Source: Tubulanus polymorphus
Taxonomy: Eukaryota; Nemertea; Palaeonemertea; Tubulaniformes; Tubulanidae
Reading direction: 5' to 3'
Length of the DNA stretch: 64,000 nt
Assembly (NCBI RefSeq): GCF_964204645.1
Contig: NC_134034.1
Span: 13,025,962-13,089,961, forward strand
The stretch's first letter is position 1. Each line of letters starts with the position of its first letter. The position numbers and the translations under genes are program-made. Under the pieces are notes generated by a model. The model was given only the letters and a program-made list of their open reading frames with translations, did no database searches and had not been told where the DNA came from. Positions 34,979 through 46,757 of this stretch are shown in pieces.

Positions 34979-36703
34979 CCTGTAGCTGACATCCGACGAA
35001 AAGTCAACAAATATAGATATTTAAGGATACACAATTATTGATACCTTGTTTCTCCTTTTTGGGTCTGAGCTTAAAAGTTAGCCTAGCTGGCCCGTCTATC
35101 TATAACTACGTAAATTACTTGTTTTTTAAATCATGATCAAGCTTACAATAACAGACCCGACAGTTATAGAAATGAACTGATTACAAATTTTATTGGAGTT
35201 TATTTACAAAAGTGACCCGGCCGATCAGGAAAAACAATGTATCATTTCCTTAGCCTAATAAGTTTGATATGTATCTACTAGGACGCTATTAAACGTCAAG
35301 TTTTAGTTAGCGTGAGGAATGAGGTTTTCATCCAACTTTGACTGCTATAGCGCTATCATAAATTACACAATATTCACCAGAACACTTTGGAATGGCGATC
35401 GACTTCGTATTCAGGACTTCACTGAGACAATTTTTGAATGAACTTCATCAGGCGTAGTGTAACGTATAATAACTTACTGCGGGTTGTCCTGCGAGGTTCC
35501 TCGGTTGTTCCTTGTGATCCGATCACTGGAATTAGTGAACTATACGTAATGAGAACTAACTATGTATGGGAACTATACGAAGCACTTCGAAAACGAGACG
35601 TTATTGATCATCCGATTCGTGAAGATGATTTTTTGTCGGAGTCAAATTTCAGTTACCAGAGTGCAGAGTGCACGATCGATCACGTGCCGTATGATATCTG
35701 ATATGATATTTCTCAATTCTGAATTTGTTCAATAGAATATTCTATCATCATTTGTCTATCATCTAATATAACATATAGGTGAGTCTTCTGGATCTATCAT
35801 CATTCTAAAACTACATTGGAATAAGTTTTACCTCGAAACGGGCTCTCTGGTACCACATTTTGGGCCGGCCATAACCACGGGTCTCCCAGGCGGTACCATA
35901 CTAGTTGGATATGGTAAAATGCATCTAAGTCTAACATTATGATTGAATACATGGTTGGAAGATGTAGGTTAATTGGATAACTGCCGGGTAAAAAAAAAGG
36001 AACGCATCTGATTGGCTAGACGAATAGACTGGTGGCCGCTGAGTGGCATCTTGTCCGGGCGCAACCTTGGGCGGCGTTATAGACCAACGAGGGGGGAGGG
36101 GGGGGTCTGCGGCCAGGGTTTGTGTTCGCATTAGCATTGGCATGCCCGGTCAACTGGAGTTAACTGATCAAATTGTGACAACTGGTCAACTCCAGATATT
36201 TGCTCGCGTTCAAAAGTCCGCTTATGGTTCCGTGCAAAAATCATTTACTGGAAACAAAGTCTATGTAGTACGTATCTTAAAGAGAAACGTTTTTCAAAAT
36301 AGTATTTATTACTCTACCAGAGTATGCAAGTGCTGGAGGTTGATATAAATAATTACACACATTTAGGAATGCTCGTTCGCGCCGCAAAGTGCTGTCTAAA
36401 AGCCCTGAGAGTCCTCTAACGAAATCCGTCTGAAAATATGCAACAAAATATGTTTGTCGATGCCTCTTTCGTCTCACCAGCCCTCTGAGACAATTGACAG
36501 AATTGAGAAATATATATACGATACTGGTTACTGAAATTCGTGCTCGAAAAATCATCTTCGTATTTGATAATAGCGAATTCACTTTCACGCGTTAACCATA
36601 GTTAGATTTATGGAGAGTTATCGATCTACACTCTAGTCCATCCACCCATCAGGTAATTGAGAAATAAATATATATCAAATATCATTCCGGAATCGTGTAC
36701 TTC

Positions 36704-36782
36704 ACACTCGGGTAAATGAAATTTGAAGCCGAAATCGATTTATGAAGATGATTTCGGCTTCAAATTTCATTTACCCGAGTGT
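36704..36782. repeat. Perfect 33-bp palindrome upstream of peptide copy 3
   Basis: Two perfect 33-base arms (36704-36736 and 36750-36782, starting ACACTCGGGTAAATG) are separated by 13 bases. A single arm of similar sequence lies upstream of the other copies (for example near 40715-40745), so here a promoter-proximal stretch has become an inverted duplication. Confidence 0.9.
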
Positions 36783-36983
36783 ACGGGTATAGATATCTCA
36801 TTATACTTTCACTAATCGCATTGAACGGATCGCCGCCGCGCACAGAAGCCGAGGAACCTCGCAAGACCGAACCGTAAGACCACCTTTTTGGCTGTTGTGA
36901 TTTATACTTTTCATCGAAAATGTCTCTGAACATCGTCTGGACGTTCGCTATTTTAGAGTGTTTTCATAAATTGTAAATTCTTT

Positions 36984-36984
36984 G

Positions 36985-37015
<31 letters not shown>

Positions 37016-37041
37016 TGCGAGCATGCGTGCGTGTGTGCGTG
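36984..37041. repeat. GT/GCGT microsatellite
   Basis: An alternating TG and TGCG run in the first intron of peptide copy 3. Confidence 0.9.
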
Positions 37042-37117
37042 TTATATATCGAAATTATATAAATTTATCATCATACCTACACGACATATTTGCATATTTA
37101 GATAAGTGAATTTTCGG

Positions 37118-37490
37118 TTAGGGGCCGTCCATAAAATACCTCCACGCTGTAGGGGGGGGGGGGTTGGTTTAGATTTTTTGGACTTTTGTGGACAAGGGGG
37201 AGGGGTTCCTCTGATATGGATGTCCATCTTGAAAGCGACATCGTTCACTAGTTAGCGACATCTTTTGTGGATAGAAGTATAGGTAAAATCACCTATGACT
37301 AGTTACCAGAACTTTACTAGTTATGATAATGATACCATGCATCAAATCTTTATAATGTGTGGAACTTAAGGTCCACTGTCCGTTGGACAAGGGGAGGGGG
37401 TCAAGCTGATATGGATCTTATGTGGACATAGGGGGAGGGGGTCAGATTTTCCATACTTATGTGTGGACGTCTTTTATTGACAGCCCCTTA
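37118..37490. mobile_element. MITE with TTAGGGGCCGTCCATAAA ends
   Basis: Left end TTAGGGGCCGTCCATAAAAT and right end (reverse complement) TAAGGGGCTGTCAATAAAAG form inverted repeats of roughly 30 bases. A TTA duplication at the borders is possible. The interior holds repeated TGTGGACAAGGGGGAGG motifs. Similar ends are common in animal genomes. Confidence 0.65.
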
Positions 37491-37599
37491 AGTGTCAGTC
37501 ACAAGGACTACGTAAACTTGAATAACAATGTTGTATTGTATTTCATTTCCAGGCTTCACATCTTCTCATTCCCGTACATTTAGTGTCTCATCAAAGAAA

Positions 37600-38220
37600 A
37601 TGAGTAAGTTAAGTATTGTGTTTATCTTTCTAATCGTCCAGGGGCCAGTTGCTGAAAAGTTGGTTAGAGTTAGTCAGCGGATAGATGACATAGTGACAAT
37701 TGAAATATCATTGTTGCTATGATATTCATTCGTCGGTTATCATTAACCAATTTTTGGGGCCAGTTGCACAGTCGAGACTTAAGTCAAAATGTGGTCTTAA
37801 ATCTTAAGAGTGGTCTTAACTTGTTAGATTGGCTATAGAACTTAGTTGGTCTTAGTCTGGTCTTAAGTCTAAGCCATGACTATGCAACCGGCCCCTGAAG
37901 TTTTAATTGATTTGATTTCATTAAGTTCTATATTCTGAAATAATAAGGATGAAATGTCCGCTATTTTACCGCGCGTTTGAGTAGGGCGACCGTGCAGTTG
38001 GTCATGTGACGTGTACAAAAAGACGAGCTGAGCAGTTTCAAATGAAACTTTTAATATATTGACTTTACTGATTTTTCTTTCCTTTTTAGGCTGGTTAGCC
38101 AAAGTCGCTATAAGTCTTTGCGCAATATTCATATCCATCTGGGTGACGCCCGCAACAGGCAAGGAAAAACGGTTGTTCCCTAATAATTTGCCACTGGAAA
38201 CTGAACGGTTCGAAAAATGA
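37600..38220 (+). CDS. Small secreted peptide precursor, copy 3 of 8 (only plus-strand copy)
   Basis: Coding parts 37600-37603 and 38090-38220 give 44 residues. The start exon is 37553-37603 (acceptor TTTCATTTCCAG, donor GTAAGT directly after ATGA). The main exon follows CTTTCCTTTTTAG. A noncoding exon with GAGGAACCTCGC ends at 36873. The protein starts MSWLAKVAISLCAIFIS, runs to GKEKR, and has the short tail LFPNNLPLETERFEK. Downstream sequence (TCAAATAACCCATTAAATAA, about 38309) matches the 3' flank of the other copies, so the whole transcription unit was copied and inverted. Two MITEs, M2 and M3, sit in its second intron. It is predicted to be secreted; function unknown. Confidence 0.65.
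37640..37760. mobile_element. M2 MITE in a peptide gene intron
   Basis: AGGGGCCAGTTGCTGAAAAG at the left and CCAATTTTTGGGGCCAGTTG at the right, with inner TTGGTTAGAGTTA and GGTTATCATTAACC. Its right end is fused to the following M3 element, which may have inserted into it. Confidence 0.65.
37756..37896. mobile_element. M3 MITE (GGGGCCAGTTGCACAG ends)
   Basis: GGGGCCAGTTGCACAGTC at the left mirrors GACTATGCAACCGGCCCC at the right. The interior repeats TCTTAAG and GGTCTTA blocks in both orientations. A truncated relative is at 62693-62805. Confidence 0.75.
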
Positions 38221-38520
38221 TCACTCTCCCTAAATATCAAGATCGCCGCTTTGTGCATACATTCACCTCGCCACAGTTTCCAATACAATTCTCAAAAATA
38301 TACATTCAAATAACCCATTAAATAACTCTTGTTCAATCTGTAACAATGTGTTTAGCGAACAATATTGTATCTATTAAGTTATTAAAAAAGTAATTATCAT
38401 TCCCGTGTATTGTATCGTGTCATCTGTTGACTTGAAGATTTCATATTGGCTAATTAATATTGTAATCGATTTAGCCCAGTCGTTTCAATGAGATTATCTA
38501 GGATTTCTGGTGGCTTTGCT

Positions 38521-38796
38521 TCATATTATGTACTTATGCAGTGAATACGTGGGAGCGATGGTAGATTGCAACCACAAAGAGAAAAGTTTAGCAACTTTAG
38601 CTAACCGGCCTGACGAGGAAAGAAGAATTAGCGAAAATTCTTAAAAAGTTTCATTTGAGAAACTGCTCGATTCGTCATACGTCACATGAACACGGTCTAC
38701 TCAAACGCGCGGTAAAAAAGTGGTCGTTCCATTTTTACAATTTCAGAATATAGAACGCAATGAAATCAAAAATCGATTACAACTTTACTTACTCAT
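38521..38796 (-). CDS. Small secreted peptide precursor, copy 4 of 8 (short, probably decaying)
   Basis: Coding parts 38796-38793 and 38609-38521 give only 30 residues, MSRLAKVAKLFSLWLQ and a short end. The start exon has the usual ATGA/GTAAGT and the main exon the acceptor TTTCCTCGTCAG. The basic KEKR motif is absent, and the donor of the noncoding exon (after 39153) has changed from GTAAGT to GTCAGT. The signal segment is shorter than in the other copies. I read it as a decaying or diverged paralog. Confidence 0.4.
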
Positions 38797-39794
38797 TTTC
38801 TGACGCAGCAAAATGACGCGAGAACGAGTAGGATGTGGAGCCTGGAGATTGAATACGATGTTATCAAAGTCAATGTAATTCTTCATATTCTGTTTTTTAT
38901 ACTGATAACGAATATATTGAAGTTCGATATAGGCTCTTAAAACTACACCCCAAAATTGTGCGATTCCTTAATTGTCATTCGCTAATTTGTCACCTGAAAA
39001 TGAACTGATCAACACTTTGAAATAGACAATTTATTTGACACTCTTTAAAACAGCGACCTCACGTGTGTTCAGAGCTTTGTCATAGACATTTTCTGATTGG
39101 AAATAAACTAAAACAGACATAAGACATAAAGTATCGTCACACATTTACTGACGGTTTTGTCATGCGAGGTTCCTCGGCTGCCGTTCAGTATAAAGTATAC
39201 AAAAATTCATATTGAAAATGAAGCACTTCCGTTGTTCGATCATCGATTCATAAGAATGATTTTTTGGATACAAATTTCAGTAACCCGATTGCAGAATACA
39301 CGATCGCCTGGTACGATATACGATAAGTATCATTCTGTATGACGCGTAATTTCTCTTATTTCACAACAGCAGTGAACTGAACATAACCAGGCTCATAACT
39401 CCCAGTCACAGTCAAGGCGGTTGATATAAATGATTTGACATTTAGGAATGCTATTTAACACGACCCGATCGCCACCGAAAAGGCGACGCTATGAAATATG
39501 TACTGTGAAATAAAAACAATTCCTAGGTTCTCGTTAAGAAGACGTAGATCTTCGCTAGATCGAGTTAAATAGCCGATACAAAAATACCCCAGAGTCAACA
39601 GGCGATACAATATTTACACTGGAATTTCAGACACCTTTATTCGTTATTATAACATATAGATACAGAATGATCGCTAAATACATTGTTACGCATGGAACAA
39701 GTTATTTAATGGGTTATTTGAATCTATATCTTAAATAACTAAAAATTCAGGGCGAGTTATCGATTTTTAACTTGTTGAGAATTCGCTGCCGAAA

Positions 39795-40223
39795 TTATAG
39801 GACCGATCCTCTTTTCCTTACGGTGAGTGGCATCGCCCAGCCGGCTGCGAGCGGCATCACCCAGATGCAAACGAATATTGCGCAGACATTTATAGCGACT
39901 TTGGCTAACCAGCCTAAAAAAGGAAATAAGAATGAGTGAAAATACTATCAAAAATTCGTTTGAGAAACTGCTCAGTTTGTCATTTTGTGCACGTCACATG
40001 AACAGCACGAGCTGTAGTCTATCTTCAGTACTTTATCGAACTGTTAATCCAATGATGTATTTGTTCCACATTGCGGACTAATTAAGTTAATCTGAATTCG
40101 AATTTGGTAAAAAGCGAACATTTCATCTTTACTATTTATAATGGAACTTAATGGAATCAAATTATGTTTATTGAAATTTTTGGCCGAGTAGAGAATAAAA
40201 AACCAAACATTCGACTTACTCAT
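39795..40223 (-). CDS. Small secreted peptide precursor, copy 5 of 8
   Basis: Coding parts 40223-40220 and 39913-39795 give 40 residues. The start exon is a 21-base micro-exon (40240-40220) between TTATTTCAG and GTAAGT. The noncoding exon ends at 40584. The protein starts MSWLAKVAINVCAIFVC and reaches LAAGWAMPLTVRKRGSVL. An internal duplication of about 18 bases (GATGCC...GGCGATGCC) sits where other copies encode AAGKEKR, so the basic site reads VRKR. Likely secreted; the tail is very short. Confidence 0.55.
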
Positions 40224-41194
40224 TTTCTGTGATAACACTCCTGAAATAACGCGGGTATGAATAGGAATTGGAAGCCTGGAAATGGAATACAATGCGAAGA
40301 TGTCATCAAGATCGATGTCGTAATTCTTCATATTCTGTTGCTTATACTTAACAAATAATGAATATGTTGAAGTTCGATATAGGCTCGTGAAAATGTGCCC
40401 AGAATTGTGAGATTTTTTTGTTGAAAGATGACTAATCAACACTTTGAAATAGACATTTCTTGAACACACGTTAAAATATCGTCCCTTTCCTCTAGAGGCT
40501 TCATTAAGTGTTCACAGCTTTATCGGATACATTTTCGATTGAAAATGAACTACAAGACATTCGACTTATTCACATTTGCTTACGGTTTTGTTCCTGCGAG
40601 GTTCCTCGGCTGTTAAAGGCGTTCACTACGATCAGTGAAAGTATGATGGGAAATTCATATCGAAAAACAAAGCACTTCGGTAACGAGACATTGTTTAATC
40701 ATCGATTCGTGAAGTTGATTTTTTCGGATTCAAATTTCAGTTGAAAAAACGCGAATGCAGACGGCACGATCACGTGGCTTGATCGATAAAACACTCGAGA
40801 TCCGGCGAGACCAGAGTGCTGAGTACACGTAGCATGATATCTGATATTTCTGAATTTGTTCAATAAAACACTAAAAATTCTATGCTATCGTCTAAAAACA
40901 TACGTGAGTCGTCTGGATATATCTGCATTCTGAAACTGCATTGGAAGTTTTATTTTTCAGCTACATAGGAACAAGGGTTTTCGGTACAACATCCTTAGGC
41001 CGGCCGCCCCCCCCCCCCCCCATGATCTCCTGTTCCGTACCACAGTTGATGTAGGTTTTCCTGTAATATTTACCGAATGAAACTGTTCTCGAAGAAATCA
41101 ATCATTAATGATAACTAAGCCGATATCTGAATAGGCAAAATGAATTAAATTTATATTTGGCAGGATGACAATCTATAGCATTCAGGACCAGTTA

Positions 41195-41636
41195 TCATTT
41201 TCTGACACGTTGGGAATTCACTGACGGAATGATAGAAAAGATCCTTTTTTCTTTGCCCGCTGCGTGCGTCGTCACCCAGATGGAGATGAATATTGCGCAG
41301 ACATTTATAGCGACTTTGGCTAACCAGCCTAAAAAAGGAAATAAGAATGAGTGAAAATACTATCAAAGTTTCGTTTGAGAAACTGCTCAGTTTGTCAGTT
41401 TGTGCACGTCACATGGACAGCACGAGCTGGAGTCTATATTCTGTACTTTATCGAGCTGTTTATCCAATGATGTATTTGTTCCACATTGCGGACCAAGAAA
41501 GTTGATTTGAATTTGAATTTGGTAAAAAGTGAACATTTCATCTTCACTATTTATTATGGAACTTAATGAAATCAAATTATATCAATTAAAACCTTTGACC
41601 GATTACAAGAAAACACCAAATATTTCACTTACTCAT
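41195..41636 (-). CDS. Small secreted peptide precursor, copy 6 of 8
   Basis: Coding parts 41636-41633 and 41328-41195 give 45 residues. The start exon is again a 21-base micro-exon (41653-41633), and the noncoding exon ends at 42186. The protein reads MSWLAKVAINVCAIFIS, then HAAGKEKR, then the tail IFSIIPSVNSQRVRK. The signal region is nearly identical to copies 3 and 5, while the tails share nothing obvious. A tRNA-derived SINE lies in its first intron. Predicted secreted; function unknown. Confidence 0.62.
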
Positions 41637-41915
41637 TTTCTGTGATAACACTCCTGAAATAACGCGGGAATGAATAGGAATTGTAAGCCTGGAATAAATG
41701 GAATACAATGCGAAGATGTCATCAAGATCGATGTCGTAATTCTTCATGTTCTGTTGCTTATACTTAACAAATAATGAATATGTTGAAGTTCGATATAGGC
41801 TCGTGAGAATGTGCCCAGTGAGATTTCTTATTTGAAAAGACAACAATCAACACTTTGAAATAAAATAGACACTTTATGAACACACGTTGAAATACCGCCC
41901 CGTACAGAGGCTTCA

Positions 41916-42096
41916 ACCCGCTTAGCGCCACGCAGGGCATTATAAGTGGGTTCGATGCTTCTTTTTCCCAATGGGGGAGAGACCAGAGAAGAACCTTCGA
42001 CCAAGGAACTCTGTCGCCACCAGGGTTTGAACCCATAAACCCTGGATTGACGAGACCAGTGACCGGCGGCCTCAACCACGCGGCCACTGCGCGTCG
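41916..42096 (-). mobile_element. tRNA-derived SINE with target-site duplication
   Basis: On the minus strand the element starts with an A-box-like GTGGCCGCGTGGTTGAGG, then a B box GGTTCAAACCC, and ends in a non-tRNA tail with TGGCGCTAAGCGGGTTGAA. It is flanked by the 9-bp direct repeat GAGGCTTCA (41907-41915 and 42097-42105). Paralogous sequence near 40497 shows the uninterrupted site. Confidence 0.8.
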
Positions 42097-42229
42097 GAGG
42101 CTTCATCGAGTGTTCAGAGCTTCATCAGAGACATTTTCAATTGAAAATGAACTTCAAGACATTCGACTTATTCACATTTACTTACGGTTGTGTCCTGCGA
42201 GGTTCTGCGGCTGCTGTGTGTGATCCGTT

Positions 42230-43288
42230 CACAGCGATTCGTGAAAGTACATAATGAGAAATTCATATCGAAAACGAAGCACTTCGGAAGTTAGATCATC
42301 GATTCATGCAGTTGATTTTTTTGGTATCATGTCATGATATCTATTTCTCAATTCTGAATTTGATCGATAAAACATCCGAGATCCGTTTCGGATTACGTGC
42401 CTATCTATTACATAAGTATGATATCTGATATTTCTGAAAACTGAATTTGTTCGATAAAACACTTACAATTCTATCATCCATTATAACATACGTGAGTCGT
42501 CTGGATCATCTGCATTCTGTTTAGTTTCTGAATTGTTGTCCTTATCGAAATCATGATGTCATAAGCAATAATTGAAGCTAAGCTTTAAATGATACTGTTG
42601 ATATTACCTGTTTTATATAGTATCAGCATATAATTGATGAGTAAACTATGTGTGAGAATATGTAAAGAAATGGTTCTAGCAAGGAAATTTAAGCTAAAAA
42701 CGTTACGTATACCACGGGTCTAAAATCGTATCGATGTGGATTATCTTGTAATAATTTACTGAATGAAACTTTTCCTGGGATAAATCAGTCATTCATGGAA
42801 ATTATATCGATATCTGGAGTAGAAAAATGAATCAATTTTTTATTCGACAGGTCCTGTGATGATATATGGATTCGGGAGTCGAAAAATCCCGATCTAATTT
42901 TGACAACGTATAAAACCAACACGGCTTATCACGTCATCACGATGTGAATTGCTCACGATACCAGTTACACGGTGATTTCGACGCTTATAGTTTATCAAAA
43001 TGTCATCAAGTAGAACCAGCCTATAAAAGGCTCGCAAAACACAATGTTTCATACAAATATAACATACTCATGTCACCGTTACCTCGTAAGGACGCCCTTT
43101 CAATATAGATGCAAACATATTCAATTGTTTTTCGTTAGAATTTGAGTTACTACCTCGGTACTTGAGAGGGATGTTATATCAACAGTTAATATATCTTCAA
43201 GTCATTTCTTAAATCAGTACAGTAAGAACAGTATACGAAATGCAGCCACTAGAAATCCTAGATTCTCATTAAAACGACTGAGCTAAAT
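42230..43288. other. Spacer in the peptide cluster
   Basis: AT-rich sequence upstream of copy 6 and downstream of the 3.2-kb duplication. Fragments resemble promoter parts of other copies. No intact gene is seen. Confidence 0.4.
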
Positions 43289-43429
43289 CGTTTGTCGCTT
43301 CGTCTTTTGGCTTACTCTGGTCGCTTTAGACAACGGATTCTACAAAGTCTCATTTCATTTTCAGACGAAGTCCCACCATGAGCCCTGGCGAACTTTGGCG
43401 CGCTATATGGTTGACTAGGAAAATCCTGC

Positions 43430-43515
43430 TTAGCTTGCCTCGAGTATTACCATCCAGATGGAAGCAAGTAATACACTGATATGCAGAGTAACTTTGACCG
43501 ACGATTTACCGGCAT
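43430..43515 (-). pseudogene. Decayed peptide-family exon, unit 1
   Basis: The minus strand reads a diverged signal segment SVKVTLHISVLLASIW and LEAS, then a stop where the other copies continue GKEKR. The expected acceptor CAG has become CGG. A frame upstream of it (RMRERILSHIFDEF) stays open but has no clear start. Confidence 0.5.
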
Positions 43516-44024
43516 TGCCGAAAAAATACCGAAACTGCCCTTTACGAAATTCATCGAAAATATGTGACAGAATACGTTCGCGCATGCGCCTCGTCTCGTG
43601 ATCTACTCTCTGGGGAAAATCGTGGTCGAGACCAATAAAAAACTGCTCCTACGATACCACGGTGTGATTTGACATATGTACGCTTTTAAACACGTACCGT
43701 TTATAATTGTATGAAATAAAGCCACAAGAAATCCTAGGATCCCCATTGAAACGACTGGGCTAAATCAATTCGAATCCTAGCCAATATTAAACCTTCAAGA
43801 CAATAGTCGACAAAATATATGCACTGGAATGACAATTACTTTATTCTTTGTTATAACATATAGATACAATTACATCGTTACAGATAGAACAAGATGTTTA
43901 TTGGGTTATTTGAATCTATGTCTTATAAACAAAATTGTATCGCAAACTATGAAGGTAAGCAGTGGTGGCTAATTTACATTAGTATAGCCAATCTAACACT
44001 GTTTAGAAAGAGTTATCATTATGC

Positions 44025-44509
44025 TTAGCCTCGACTCATGACATAACGTCGCAAATAGTTAGAAAAAAAAAACCTATCAAAACGCTTTTCCTTGCCTGCT
44101 GCGAGCGTCACAAACCAGAGGAAAATAAGGAATATCGCGTTAAATTGTGCGGCAAATTTGGTTAACTGTCCTGAAAAGGAAAGAAAATACTACAAGTAGA
44201 TTCATAGAAATAGGATGTCAGAATTTCATTTTGAAATGCTACCGATACGGGACACATAAGCAAAGATACTGCTCATTACGCCCATCCCGTATATGCGCTT
44301 AAAACGATTAAGAGAATTGACAGTGAAAACTGGATTTACTTCATTTTACACGCAAAAACTATATGATAAGATACAGACAGTTTAACGATTAACAAATACA
44401 ATCTATAGATGAAATACGTTCAGCAATTATACATGAATTTCCTATATATCCTCCCCTACTATACTACTCCATATAAGCAAAAACGACTAAATATGTACTT
44501 ACCAAACAT
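44025..44509 (-). CDS. Small secreted peptide precursor, copy 7 of 8
   Basis: Coding parts 44509-44503 and 44170-44025 give 50 residues. The start exon (44516-44503) contributes MFG before the donor GTAAGT; the main exon follows CTTTTCAG. The noncoding exon ends at 44917, with a TATA box upstream. The protein starts MFGQLTKFAAQFNAIFLIF, reaches TLAAGKEKR, and has the tail FDRFFFSNYLRRYVMSRG, rich in aromatic and basic residues. An AATAAA signal follows near 43850 (minus). Predicted secreted; a free C-terminal peptide after KR is inference. Confidence 0.65.
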
Positions 44510-44982
44510 TTTACCTCTGGTAAGACACCCGAAAAGTGAGTCGAATATGGCGAATTGAGGCCTAGGAAGAAAGATAATACAACATTGTATTCAAAGTCTA
44601 TAATACTCCTTCATATTCTATGACTGACACTTCTCAAAAAACACAGTTATCATTCACGTATACGACTCATAAATGTATCAAAGCTTGATATATAGCTAGG
44701 ATTGTGAGTGATGTTTTCACCATCGGAGTTAGATAATTTTGCAATTTCCAATTTGACATTGTTTATTGAAAATGAACTTCGAACAGCATTAAATAGACAT
44801 TTCATGTACACACTTTAAAACAGCGACTAGCGTTCACAGCTTCATCAGAGACATTTTCAATTGGAGATAAACTAAAACAGACATTCTACCTAAAGTATCA
44901 GCGGACATTTACTTACGGATTTGTACTGCGAGGTTCCTCGGCTGCTGCGCGCGATCCGTTCACTGCAATCGAATTATGAGAA

Positions 44983-44989
44983 CTTTATA
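44983..44989 (-). promoter_or_regulatory. TATA box of peptide copy 7
   Basis: TATAAAG on the minus strand within TTTTTCAATATAAAGTTCTC, about 66 bases upstream of the first splice donor. Confidence 0.5.
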
Positions 44990-45099
44990 TTGAAAAACGA
45001 AGCACTTCGGAAACGAGACATTGTTTGATCATCGATTCGTGAAGTTGATTTCAATCGGATTCGAATTTCTGTTAGCCGAGTGCAGAGTGCACGACCACG

Positions 45100-46530
45100 T
45101 AAAGTATGATATACGATATTTCTCAATTCTGAATTTGATCAATAAAACACATATAATTCTATAACCTATTATTACATGAATCATCTACATTCAACATTCT
45201 AAAACTGTAATGGAAGTTTTATTCTAAGCTACACAAAGCATAAACACGTTTTTCGTTGCCATATTTTGGACCGGCCACTATCCCCAGATCTTCCGACCGG
45301 TTCCACAAGTCTTAAATAAAGTAAAACTGATTTGAGGTTAGATATCTTGTAATAGTTGAATGCAGGGGTGGACTATGAAAATTGGAAGACTGCCGGGGTC
45401 TGAAAGACGATCGAGTAAGGACCTGACACGGATAAAGCAGCCATGTTGAAGGTATGGCAGACTGAGGTTGTGTAATCGGGATTAGACATCACTGAAGCCG
45501 CTCCATCCGACGAAGAGATGCAGTTTCCGACAGAATCAGTTTGAAATATATTTATTTTAACAAACTCTGTTTTAATGAAAATGGCATCTCCAAAATCGCT
45601 CCGTATAGCTGCCCCTGGAATTATAGACCATTCTCATATTTTACCATTCTTCGGCTGGCAAATTCTGCTAAGATTATGGTTATTGTGGAGCTAGGGTTAA
45701 GGATATGGCTGCCCAATGAGTAGCAACTGAAGCTGTGGTTGGGACTTATTCTTGGGCTGGTGGCGTGTTTTTGGTAGCTCGAAGTTCTTGGTGATTGATG
45801 AGCCTGGCCATAGGGTTAGTGAGTTGACTGGTCACCATCTGTGAGTGGATTTATCGATTACAATTTTCCAATCAGTTAATTCCCCGGCGCCTGGTTCAGG
45901 TCGAAAACGCACTTCCGTATAATTTTTTCAGTAATAAGAAAATAAGTAACAAAACGTTTTCTCAGAAATTCTTATCAGTGATTATGCTGAAAGATTTTCG
46001 AAAACTTTCATCCAAAAGAATAGCAAATGTCTTCTTGTCTCACAGGCATCAGAGTCGGGTTATTTTCTAAGGTCTTAATTATGCCTCATTGAACTGAGTG
46101 AAATCACTGAGTAAAATCGGATCCCGCCTCGCTTGCCATAGTCTATTATCAAGCCGCTGTTCCTTGAACAAGTAGTGGTAAATGTAACTTAGTCGAATAC
46201 GCGGGCGGACCTAGGAAAATTGGAAGACCGCCGCGTTCAGAGAGAAAAGGAAGGTCATTACTCAAAAGCCGCCAAGCCGAAAGGTAGCAGAAACCTATCA
46301 TCGGGTTAAGACATCTAGTTTTCTAAGATCGGTATAAGATAACAGATTAAGTCAGGATCAACCGACCCAACTGACTGAGGATAGAACCGTTTAATTCGTA
46401 CATGAAAAAAAAAACCAAATGTGAAGAGGATTGTTTTTGAAAAGCCGCGATCGCACGAGCTGCTACTGATAAAGTGAGATATCCTTACCTTGATTAACGT
46501 TACCATCACTACGACTACCATCACAACATT
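45100..46530. other. Spacer in the peptide cluster
   Basis: Upstream flank of copy 7. Most of it is duplicated at 48340-49432. Open frames are short and unconvincing. Confidence 0.4.
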
Positions 46531-46675
46531 TTTGTCGCTTCGTCTTTTGGCTTACTCTGGTCGCTTTAGACAACGGATTCTACAAAGTCTCATTTCATTT
46601 TCAGACGAAGTCCCACCATGAGCCCTGGCGAACTTTGGCGCGCGATATGGTTGACTAGGAAAATCCTGCTTTTCC

Positions 46676-46757
46676 TTAGCTTGCCTCGAGTATTACCATC
46701 CAGATGGAAGCAAGTAATACACTGATATGCAGAGTAACTTTGACCGACGATTTACCG
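46676..46757 (-). pseudogene. Decayed peptide-family exon, unit 2
   Basis: Same diverged signal segment as in unit 1, again ending LEAS and stop. Five extra bases (TTTCC, plus strand) restore part of the GGAAAAG sequence after the stop that unit 1 lacks. Confidence 0.5.

Larger units (their letters stand above)
32366..36120. repeat. 1.9-kb tandem duplication carrying two peptide genes
   Basis: Unit 1 (about 32366-34236) and unit 2 (about 34237-36120) are almost identical from CATGATACATAAATAG to TCTGCGGCCAGGGTT. Each contains one complete three-exon peptide gene on minus and an M1 MITE in its first intron. Differences are small indels, including a truncated MITE in unit 1. Confidence 0.9.

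Noticed and set aside
33551-35701. Pair of conserved plus-strand frames in the two 1.9-kb units
   Set aside because: Their conservation is explained by recent duplication. They cover the minus-strand noncoding exon and promoter of the peptide genes and lack any protein motif.
39757-41366. Minus frames starting MIVFSLILISFFRLVSQSRY
   Set aside because: They read through the intron and acceptor TTTTTTAG in the wrong frame. The spliced frame giving MSWLAKVAIN is shared by more copies, including copy 3 on plus, and starts at a donor-linked ATG.
41764-42106. Two open frames of about 100 residues on minus
   Set aside because: They lie within a tRNA-derived SINE with a target-site duplication.
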